From RGEC01 sp964475595 (GTDB lineage: Bacteria; Bacteroidota; Bacteroidia; NS11-12g; UBA955), in contig CAYYXG010000041.1 of NCBI GenBank assembly GCA_964475595.1, positions 1 to 8,696 of the forward strand: 8,696 nucleotides of DNA. Reading direction: 5' to 3'. A program made the position numbers and the translations under genes. The notes beneath the pieces were generated by a model. The model was not told the origin of the DNA. It made no database searches and saw only the letters and a list, made by a program, of their open reading frames with translations. Shown in pieces: positions 1-5,331 of the stretch (positions are counted from its first letter, which is position 1; every line of letters begins with the position of its first letter).

Positions 1-94
1 GAAGGCGCATAAAAAAACGAGCGGAGCGTGGCTTTTTGGCTTTGTTAAGCCCTCCCCTAAGGTCCGGCGACCGCAGGGAGCCATTCCTGTTCTA
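1..94. repeat. 94-bp intergenic direct repeat, copy 1
   Basis: First of two near-identical units; it starts GAAGGCGCATAAAAAAACGA and ends GCCATTCCTGTTCTA. It touches the left edge, so the true repeat may extend further. Inside it lies a short hairpin, GGCTT at 38-42 pairing with AAGCC at 47-51. The right third begins GGTCCGGCGACC, which contains a GGTC/GACC mini-stem. No reading frame or transposase is visible. It looks like a dispersed non-coding repeat family of unknown function. Confidence 0.85.
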
Positions 95-122
95 AAGGAT
101 GCCGTGCTTGCTTAGGCAGACT

Positions 123-217
123 GAAGGCGCATAAAAAAACGAGCGCAGCGTGGCTTTTTTGGCTTTGTAAAGCCCTCCCCTAAGGTCCGGCGACCGAAGG
201 GAGCCAATCCTGTTCTA
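123..217. repeat. 95-bp intergenic direct repeat, copy 2
   Basis: Same orientation as copy 1, separated from it by 28 bp, and differing by a few substitutions and a one-base length change in a T run. One difference falls in the hairpin loop and lengthens its stem: GGCTTT at 161-166 now pairs with AAAGCC at 169-174. That preserves and extends the fold, which hints (inference) that structure rather than coding is kept. The 30-bp sub-unit at 183-212 differs at two positions from the one in copy 1. Confidence 0.85.
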
Positions 218-284
218 GTGGGATATTAAATTGATAAATATTTTTTGGTAAAAAATTGTTATTTAGAATATTACAATATCACAA

Positions 285-292
285 TATATTTG
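285..292 (+). promoter_or_regulatory. Bacteroidota -7 promoter box
   Basis: TATATTTG matches the Bacteroidota primary sigma -7 consensus TAnnTTTG exactly. It lies about 105 bp upstream of the ATG at 399, in a very AT-rich stretch (218-398) with no other feature. No TTG is well spaced for the -33 element; the nearest, at 256-258, is too far upstream. The call therefore rests on the -7 box alone, and such a match can occur by chance in AT-rich DNA. Confidence 0.35.
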
Positions 293-398
293 CATATAAA
301 TAGTGATGAATAAAATTAGTAATAAGAATATCCAAAATAATTATAATATTACATAATTGTATGTAAGTTACAACTAAAAAACCTCAAATTTGAATTAT

Positions 399-2447
399 AT
401 GAAAAAAATCATCTTTACCCTCTATTTGTTTTTTGCCGTTTTATCAAGTTTACTCGCACAAATCTCAAGAACCAAATGTGAACTTGATGGTAAATTGTGG
501 TTCAGTAATGGCAAAAAATATTATGGTGATTGCCAAAACAACAAAGCCAATGGCTGGGGTGAAATCGACTGTGGTTTTGTGGTAACAAGGGGACTTTTTA
601 CAGACAACGTAATACAAGATTTGTTTCTTGAAGAATACCACAAATCAGAGAATTTACTGGTTATTGGTCCAAACAAAGGGAAATTTCTCCATGGGCCTTG
701 TGTTTCTATTTATAAAGGAAATTCTGTTAATATAGCTAATTATGAAAATGGCTCATACCGAGGAAGTGGTGATTTGTTTCAGATTCCAAAGCCGGATTTC
801 ATAATTAATTCCAATTTTTGTGATGTAGATGGGACGAGGAGGTTGAACGATCCTCATTTAATTCCAAATACAAGTAATATTATTTGTTTATCTCAGCGTA
901 AATACAACACTAAAGGGGATGTAAAATACTGGATTTCAATAGTTGATTTGTCTACTAACCAATTAATTCGGAGATTTGGCTCTGCGGAAAAGCCTCTTTC
1001 ATTTGATACTCCGCCCACTTTTTATGGTTTTACAAGAGATAATTCGCCAGTTTATGGAATAGGCAGCCGATACATGCGTCTTAACATATCAAATGGAACT
1101 ATCCAACCGCTGAATGCATTACCTCACGAAATAATTAATCGTTCAAAATTTATTGATAAGTTGCAATCCCAAATTTATAAAGATTATGGCTCTTCTTGGC
1201 TTTTATGGGGATCTGTTAATACACATTATAAACTTACAGATAGTTCTTATGTAAGAATCTTTAATAGTAATGATTTTTTAAATAGTGTGACATCCTGGAA
1301 TCCTAAGCCGGGATCAGGGTCAAGTCTTGTTCTGTACAATAAAAATCATGAGGTCATTAAAAATTTAGACTTCCCAAATGCAAATATATTTGCATTTGAT
1401 ATTGATGAAAGTAATGATAGAATTGCTTTGCGTTATGGGATAAAAGATTCAACCTATTTGGCGCTCTATGATTTAAATACCTTTACTCTTATAAGTAATG
1501 TATATAGTCATTATAAGTGGTACAAAGGGAATATTAAATTTTCTAAGACAGGTAGCTATCTTACTTACGAAGTGCAGGGAGGCGCTATTGTGTTTCTTGG
1601 CAATAAAATACATTATGCTGTTAAGGGTGATTATCGGGGTACAAATGATTATGATAATATAATCTACACGGTAGAATCGGACAGATGCAATGCTTATGAT
1701 TTGGAGAAAAAAAGACTTATTTGGAGTTTTAAATGTTCAGGCGAAGGTGATTACAAAAGAACTTTTTTTGTTGATAATAAAATTTACGTCTTATGGTTTT
1801 CCTACCAAGATGAAGACAGAGGGGTTAAATTATCCGTAGTCAAAGCTCCTACTCCGCTTTTAAACCTTTCAGAGTTTGTAAAAAATCCGGAAGAGACGGT
1901 TTCTTTGGCATTAGGAGATAAAGGAATACTTAACGATAAAAACAATGCAACGACTAATACGCAAATAAATAATTCTGATGAATCGCTGATGAGAGTCTAT
2001 TTTATGTTGCGGTTTTGGGCTGCAATATTGGAAAGTTCAAATAAATATTCAACGAACTCTTCATCTAATTCTAATCATTCTAATCCAACTTCGAACGGAA
2101 GTTCGAGTCAAAACTGCTATAGTTGCAATGGAACAGGGAACTGTAGCGGTGGATGTACTAAAACGATTAAAAAACCACATTATGATGGAAAATGCGGATG
2201 GCCAGAAAGCAGTGAAGTTAAATTTGGTTTTATTCTTTGTTCGACATGCAGCGGAAAAGGTTATCAAATAACCAATAATCAATTTAAATGTGACTGCAGA
2301 AATGGAATAGGATGGTGCCCTGAAAAAAAATGTTATATTCGTATGTGTAATAATGGCTGGGTGTATTGTAAGGAATGCAATTCTAATGGAAGAGGCACCG
2401 CTTTGGGCAAATGTAATGAATGTAAAGGAAGCGGAAAAAAACCATAG
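399..2447 (+). CDS. exported MORN-like / beta-propeller / DnaJ-type zinc-finger protein
   Basis: 682 residues from the ATG at 399. A TTG nine bases upstream is possible, but the ATG gives a clean signal peptide: K2-K3, a hydrophobic stretch at about 4-19, and probable cleavage at LLA20|Q21. Residues about 29-59 contain a MORN-like unit (Y41-Y-G-D then G52-W-G-E-I), with a weaker second one at about 95-128. Residues about 145-480 alternate short beta strands with turns and phrases such as ISIVDLSTNQLI and LALYDLNTFTLI, as in WD40 or quinoprotein-like propellers. This fold is inferred, with no canonical WD repeats seen. A Ser/Asn-rich linker (about 548-572) precedes a region with 16 cysteines (573-675). 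That region has CxxCxGxG motifs at 573, 614 and 672 and a degenerate one at 657, as in DnaJ zinc fingers. There is no J domain. The gene is AT-rich (19 of 60 bases are G/C in one counted line). I cannot assign a specific function; binding of a protein or metal outside the cytoplasm is the most that can be inferred. Confidence 0.9.
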   Translation: MKKIIFTLYLFFAVLSSLLAQISRTKCELDGKLWFSNGKKYYGDCQNNKANGWGEIDCGFVVTRGLFTDNVIQDLFLEEYHKSENLLVIGPNKGKFLHGPCVSIYKGNSVNIANYENGSYRGSGDLFQIPKPDFIINSNFCDVDGTRRLNDPHLIPNTSNIICLSQRKYNTKGDVKYWISIVDLSTNQLIRRFGSAEKPLSFDTPPTFYGFTRDNSPVYGIGSRYMRLNISNGTIQPLNALPHEIINRSKFIDKLQSQIYKDYGSSWLLWGSVNTHYKLTDSSYVRIFNSNDFLNSVTSWNPKPGSGSSLVLYNKNHEVIKNLDFPNANIFAFDIDESNDRIALRYGIKDSTYLALYDLNTFTLISNVYSHYKWYKGNIKFSKTGSYLTYEVQGGAIVFLGNKIHYAVKGDYRGTNDYDNIIYTVESDRCNAYDLEKKRLIWSFKCSGEGDYKRTFFVDNKIYVLWFSYQDEDRGVKLSVVKAPTPLLNLSEFVKNPEETVSLALGDKGILNDKNNATTNTQINNSDESLMRVYFMLRFWAAILESSNKYSTNSSSNSNHSNPTSNGSSSQNCYSCNGTGNCSGGCTKTIKKPHYDGKCGWPESSEVKFGFILCSTCSGKGYQITNNQFKCDCRNGIGWCPEKKCYIRMCNNGWVYCKECNSNGRGTALGKCNECKGSGKKP

Positions 2448-2461
2448 TAGATAGTTTTTTT
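2435..2461 (+). terminator. weak AT-rich inverted repeat after the first gene
   Basis: Eight bases of A7C at 2435-2442 pair with GT7 at 2454-2461 across an 11-nt loop that holds the stop codon. The stem is almost all A-T, so it is weak. It is nevertheless the only terminator-like structure close to the end of the gene and it ends in a T run. Confidence 0.25.
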
Positions 2462-2462
2462 T

Positions 2463-2890
2463 AAGACCTGTTATAATACTTCCCAATTGTTGGATTAACA
2501 ATTTAGAGATTGCAATTAATTGTGTATTGCGATATTTTATAACCTTTTGGTCTTATGTTATATTATGATATCCATCTGTAGATTTAAATTAATAGTGTCA
2601 GTTAGGTTACTGTTTCAAATTTAAGTTTTATACAAATAAAATAGATAGCCACATTAAAGTTTTGTTCCTTTTGTGAGCAAAACAGTTCCATTTAGAGCAG
2701 ATATTTTCTTGTGCAATGAACAATAGCTTTATCAATGCCACTTCAGATATAAAAGCGACTTTGGATTTATCAATGTTTCGCATAATTAGCAGAACCAAGT
2801 TACAAAGGTTGTCCGTTTAGCAAAGGCAATTATGATGGACATACCTGGGAAGAAATAAGGTAAAAATCAAGAAAAATTAAATCAAAACTT
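2463..2890. other. gene-free AT-rich spacer with possible coding relic
   Basis: About 430 bp with no credible gene. One frame, 2786-2863, reads without a start codon as LAEPSYKGCPFSKGNYDG followed by HTWEEIR and a stop, which looks more protein-like than chance. A different frame at 2716-2820 reads MNNSFINATSDIK and onward for 34 codons. The two could be pieces of one frameshifted relic, but neither resembles a family I know. No strong promoter, hairpin or RNA gene was seen here. Confidence 0.3.
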
Positions 2891-2920
2891 AGGTCCGGCG
2901 ACCGCAGGGAGCCATTCCTG
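2891..2920. repeat. 30-bp sub-unit of the left-edge repeat
   Basis: Exactly identical over 30 bp, starting AGGTCCGGCGACC and ending GCCATTCCTG, to positions 60-89 of the first repeat copy, and two mismatches from 183-212. The flanks on both sides are unrelated to those copies. The 30-mer therefore appears to be an independent unit of a dispersed repeat rather than the edge of a longer duplication. Confidence 0.85.
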
Positions 2921-2931
2921 CACTCTTGTTG

Positions 2932-2975
2932 CCCTCAACATAGCGGAGGGTTTAAACCCTCCGCTATGTTGAGGG
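2932..2975. repeat. perfect 44-bp palindrome
   Basis: Two 22-base arms are exact reverse complements with no spacer; the centre is TTTAAA and the outer ends are CCCTCAACATAGCGG and its complement. As RNA it would fold into a long hairpin and as DNA it could extrude a cruciform. It is followed by ATTTT on the plus strand but by no long T run, so a terminator role is possible but not clear. A short repeat element or transposon-end relic is an alternative. Confidence 0.85.
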
Positions 2976-2983
2976 ATTTTCCC

Positions 2984-3051
2984 CTTCAAAATGCTCAGGA
3001 TGACAAGACCTCTAGCGGTTGTCATGCTGAGCTTGTTGAAGCATGACAACC
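2984..3051. repeat. REP-like inverted repeat pair
   Basis: Positions 2984-3005 and 3020-3041 are reverse complements over 22 bp with three mismatches; the right arm begins TGTCATGCTGAGCTTG. Within the right half, GGTTGTCATGCT at 3017-3028 pairs perfectly with AGCATGACAACC at 3040-3051 around an 11-nt loop. The motif GTCATGCTGAGCTTGT...GAAGCATGAC resembles a short interspersed palindrome that I recall as common in intergenic DNA of several bacterial phyla, including Bacteroidota. It is structural, not coding. Confidence 0.7.
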
Positions 3052-3076
3052 ATCATTTCCGACAACACAAAAAACA

Positions 3077-3110
3077 AAAAACCCCGGGAATCAATATCCA
3101 CGGGGTTTTT
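3077..3110. terminator. bidirectional terminator-like hairpin
   Basis: AAAAACCCCG at 3077-3086 pairs with CGGGGTTTTT at 3101-3110 around a 14-nt loop. The hairpin has T runs on both strands: GGGGTTTTT on the plus strand and GGGGTTTTTTGTTTTTT on the minus strand. On the minus strand it lies about 10 bp beyond the CCA end of the ssrA-like fragment, where a native tmRNA terminator would be expected. Confidence 0.7.
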
Positions 3111-3120
3111 CATTCAAAGG

Positions 3121-3144
3121 TGGTGGAGCTGGAGGGAAGTGAAC
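3121..3144 (-). pseudogene. 3' end fragment of tmRNA (ssrA) or tRNA-Ala; possible att site
   Basis: Read on the minus strand this is GTTCACTT then CCCTCCAGCTCCACCA. It matches the usual end of bacterial tmRNA: T-loop, 3' strand of the T-stem, AGCTCC acceptor strand and CCA. The 5' strand of the T-stem, which should read like GAGGG, is replaced by unrelated AT-rich sequence, and I found no GGGGCTGA-like 5' end nearby on this strand. Only the last ~24 nt therefore remain, followed by a terminator-like hairpin. Such a partial 3' end beside its own terminator is what an element integrating into ssrA leaves at its distal end (inference). tRNA-Ala genes also end in AGCTCCACCA and are the main alternative. 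Confidence 0.5.
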
Positions 3145-3208
3145 GATATTTTGTAAATAATTATATAACAAATACTTACAAGCTTAAAAAGTTTTCCACA
3201 AAACCCGG

Positions 3209-3227
3209 GTGAAACAGAAGTGAAACA
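3209..3227. repeat. GTGAAACA direct repeat, 11-bp spacing
   Basis: GTGAAACA occurs at 3209-3216 and again at 3220-3227, one helical turn apart, about 65 bp inside the ssrA-like scar. Paired short direct repeats beside an att core are typical integrase arm-binding sites. With no integrase gene in view this role is only an inference. Confidence 0.3.
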
Positions 3228-3400
3228 CTTTTTACAACTAAATAATAGCTCATATAAACTACGTAATTTTCATTTGTATATTAATTAAAAGCCTCTGAAT
3301 TTTCGAAGGAATTAAAGCCATTTAGACCTGCGTAGACGGTGCAGTGAAAAAGGTGTTATATACTTCATAGTAGAACCGAAAACTAACTGAGAACGCATAA

Positions 3401-3432
3401 CCCCCGCTTAGACAGGGATGAACGTTTGGGGG
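3401..3432. other. CCCCC/GGGGG hairpin in gene-free spacer
   Basis: Five C at 3401-3405 can pair with five G at 3428-3432 around a 22-nt loop. The surrounding 3228-3457 stretch has stops in the plus frames I read and no recognisable protein. No T run follows, so this is not a clear terminator. It may belong to a small RNA or a repeat family; nothing in the window decides this. Confidence 0.25.
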
Positions 3433-3457
3433 AAATGCAGGAGATATTAATTTAAAG

Positions 3458-3501
3458 TTCCACCGCAGAATGTGCGGTGGAAATGTGGTTTTTTCACCGC
3501 A
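3458..3501 (+). other. overlapping alternative hairpins (terminator-like)
   Basis: TTCCACCGCA at 3458-3467 pairs perfectly with TGCGGTGGAA at 3473-3482 around a 5-nt loop, and a TTTTTT run follows at 3489-3494. The same TGCGGTG (3473-3479) can instead pair with CACCGCA at 3495-3501 with the T run in the loop. The middle arm can be in only one of the two folds. As a terminator it would act about 230 bp before the ATPase gene. Confidence 0.5.
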
Positions 3502-3540
3502 AAATCACAAGCAATTCATCACAGTGTTTTAATATTCAAA

Positions 3541-3558
3541 TTATACCCTATCGGGTAC
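3541..3558. promoter_or_regulatory. operator-like palindromic site, copy 1
   Basis: TTATACCCTATCGGGTAC contains the inverted repeat TACCC-tatc-GGGTA. An identical 18-mer lies 41 bp downstream. Short palindromes of this kind, repeated upstream of a gene, are usual for dimeric helix-turn-helix repressors. No such regulator is encoded in this window. Confidence 0.45.
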
Positions 3559-3581
3559 AAATGTTCATAATGACAGGAGTT

Positions 3582-3599
3582 TTATACCCTATCGGGTAC
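3582..3599. promoter_or_regulatory. operator-like palindromic site, copy 2
   Basis: Exact 18-bp copy of the site at 3541-3558. The start-to-start distance of 41 bp is close to four helical turns, so bound dimers would face the same side of the DNA. It lies 133 bp before the ATPase start codon, upstream of the 33-bp repeats. Confidence 0.45.
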
Positions 3600-3615
3600 T
3601 CCCAATAAAACCAAC

Positions 3616-3734
3616 AACCCCAACTTTGTTACAAAAAATGACCAAAACTACCCTAACTATGTGACATAATTTGGCCAAAACAACCCTAACTCTGTGACAA
3701 AAAAGTGATTTATTTACCCTAACTTTGTTACATG
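3616..3734. repeat. 33-bp-period tandem repeat before the ATPase gene
   Basis: Copies begin at 3616, 3649, 3682 and 3715, exactly 33 bp apart; the fourth is partial and ends in the start codon at 3732-3734. The shared core is ACCC(T/C)AACTnTGTnACA. The first two copies also share TGnCC or TGGCC followed by AAAAC. Divergence is concentrated between the cores. The arrangement suggests repeated binding sites or duplicated promoter units; the cores of copies 2 to 4 read TAACTATG, TAACTCTG and TAACTTTG. Confidence 0.75.
3720..3727 (+). promoter_or_regulatory. -7 box abutting the ATPase start
   Basis: TAACTTTG fits TAnnTTTG exactly and is the only perfect match among the four repeat cores. It ends four bases before the ATG at 3732. 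If used, transcription would begin at or within a few bases of the start codon, giving a leaderless message. There is no Shine-Dalgarno sequence, which fits that reading. Confidence 0.45.
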
Positions 3735-5093
3735 TTCCATAGGCACATCATTAAAGAGCTCGAATATTGGCTTCAAAAACCAGGCCGTAAACCCCTGGTT
3801 ATAAGAGGAGCCAGACAGGTAGGAAAAACCACCGTAGTGAATCAGTTTGCCAAACAATTTGGACAATACATTTACCTTAATCTTGAAACTCCTGCCGACA
3901 AACAACCCTTCCTGAGATATACCAATCTAGAAGAACTTTTGCAGGGTATATTCTTCCTCAAAAATCAATTACTCTCAAAAAAGGCCAATACCCTTATTTT
4001 TATTGATGAAATTCAGGAGGTGCCTGAAGCACTCAATATTCTACGGTATTTTCATGAGCAAGAACCAGATATTAAAGTCATTGCTGCCGGCAGTATGCTG
4101 GAGACCGTCTTTGACAAGAAGATACACTTTCCGGTGGGGCGGGTTGAGTTTAAAGTACTCAGGCCTGTTTCTTTTCCAGAATTTTTAGAGGCCATGGGAG
4201 AAAAAGCAGCCCTAGAACAATTGCTAACCTTGCCTTGCCGTGATTTTGCACACGAAAAATTGCTAAAGTTATACCACCTCTATGCCATTATAGGCGGCAT
4301 GCCTGAGGTAGTAAATACCTATATCAAAACCAAAGACCTTTTGTCACTGAACCCCATATTTGATTCGCTTATTGCCTCATATATGGATGACGTAGAGAAA
4401 TATGCAAAAAACGATGCACAGGTTTTACATCTGCGCCACATCATTCGCGCATCATTCGCTGAGGCCGGCAAGCGAATTCATTTTGCAGGGTTTGGAAACT
4501 CGGCATACCGTTCCAGGGAAATGGGTGAATGCTTCAGAATTTTGGAAAAAGTGCTGTTGCTAAAACTGCTATACCCCAACACTTCGGCTACACTGCCGTT
4601 TCAGCCTGATTTAAAAAAATCACCACGCCTACAGATACTGGATACCGGGATGCTCAATCACTTTGCAGGAATTCAAAAAGACATACTGGGAACCCATGAT
4701 CTGAGTAGCATATACAAGGGCACTGTGATTGAACATCTAACGGGCCAAGAATTGCTGGCCAACCAATACAATGTCCTGAGCGAACTGTTTTTTTGGGTTA
4801 AAGAGAAAAAGACATCTACAGCAGAGGTGGATTTTGTGATACCCTATGAGGGAAAAGTTATACCCATTGAGGTAAAATCGGGAAATACCGGAACACTTAA
4901 ATCCATGCATCAGTTTATGGAGGTAGCACCACATAACATGGCAATCCGTTTTTATGCGGGACCGGTTAGCATAAGCGAAGTAACTACGCCGGAAAACAAG
5001 CATTTCTATCTATTAAACCTTCCCTATTATTTAGTATCTCAAATCAAATCATATTTGGCATGGTTTGAAGACGAAATTAAAAATAGACAATAG
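3732..5093 (+). CDS. AAA+ ATPase with DUF4143 C-terminal domain
   Basis: 453 residues, full length for the AAA_14 plus DUF4143 family. It opens with the family's usual N-terminus (RH...LEYWL, then RKPLVIRGARQVGKTT). The Walker A motif is G26-ARQVG-K32-T33, Walker B is LIFIDEIQ with D92-E93, and AAGS near 118-121 is the conserved sensor-like strand. The C-terminal part carries D367 and then E380-V-K382, the spacing of a PD-(D/E)XK nuclease-like core, as noted for DUF4143. It has no signal peptide or membrane segment, so it is cytoplasmic. The family is widespread and patchily distributed in bacteria and archaea; its physiological role is not established, and DNA-related or defence-related activity is only inferred. 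The ATG is chosen because the homologous N-terminus begins there and it sits directly on the promoter-like repeat. There is no partner gene within 230 bp on either side, so it is probably monocistronic. Confidence 0.92.
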   Translation: MFHRHIIKELEYWLQKPGRKPLVIRGARQVGKTTVVNQFAKQFGQYIYLNLETPADKQPFLRYTNLEELLQGIFFLKNQLLSKKANTLIFIDEIQEVPEALNILRYFHEQEPDIKVIAAGSMLETVFDKKIHFPVGRVEFKVLRPVSFPEFLEAMGEKAALEQLLTLPCRDFAHEKLLKLYHLYAIIGGMPEVVNTYIKTKDLLSLNPIFDSLIASYMDDVEKYAKNDAQVLHLRHIIRASFAEAGKRIHFAGFGNSAYRSREMGECFRILEKVLLLKLLYPNTSATLPFQPDLKKSPRLQILDTGMLNHFAGIQKDILGTHDLSSIYKGTVIEHLTGQELLANQYNVLSELFFWVKEKKTSTAEVDFVIPYEGKVIPIEVKSGNTGTLKSMHQFMEVAPHNMAIRFYAGPVSISEVTTPENKHFYLLNLPYYLVSQIKSYLAWFEDEIKNRQ

Positions 5094-5331
5094 CCGGCTT
5101 AGCCAGGTTGGCAATAATCATCAAAACATTTATTCCAAAAAATAAAGTCACTGTGCTATTTGTTTTTGAAGATAAACAATTCAAAAGTCATTAATTGCAT
5201 GATTTATCATTCATTTATTGGAGGGGATAATCCCTAAATTTATAATTCCGCTTCTGCTGGACTCCATAAAATTAGTACTTTATACTCATTTTTTTGTCAA
5301 CAAAAACGATTTGTTTTGTCGTTTATAGTCG
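5094..5331. other. AT-rich spacer between ATPase and large exported gene
   Basis: 238 bp without a gene. The only structures seen are two weak overlapping inverted repeats just before the next gene: TTTTTGT at 5291-5297 with ACAAAAA at 5300-5306, and AAACGA at 5304-5309 with TCGTTT at 5319-5324. They share bases and so exclude each other. No exact TAnnTTTG box or strong terminator was found, although a promoter for the large gene is presumably here. Confidence 0.5.

Noticed and set aside
1..217. CRISPR array
   Set aside because: Only two copies of a ~95-bp unit with one 28-bp gap, which is far too long a repeat for CRISPR, with no further copies and no cas gene.
2061..2501. 146-codon minus-strand frame
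   Set aside because: Antisense to the cysteine-rich end of the first gene; it has no recognisable features and the plus-strand frame has repeated CxxCxGxG motifs.
2991..3212. 73-codon plus-strand reading frame
   Set aside because: It runs through the REP-like pair, the terminator-like hairpin and the ssrA-like fragment, so its apparent peptide is a by-product of structured non-coding DNA.
3121..3445. Complete tmRNA gene on the minus strand
   Set aside because: Only the last ~24 nt match. The 5' T-stem strand is absent and no GGGGCTGA-type 5' end or tag-peptide frame was seen in the next 300 bp.
3616..3734. CRISPR-like array from the 33-bp period
   Set aside because: The whole 33-bp unit is similar between copies, including parts of the spacer, there is no constant repeat with unique spacers, and it ends in a start codon.
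399..5093. Single operon or toxin-antitoxin pair formed by the first gene and the ATPase
   Set aside because: 1284 bp of repeats and terminator-like hairpins separate them, and the ATPase has its own promoter-like box.
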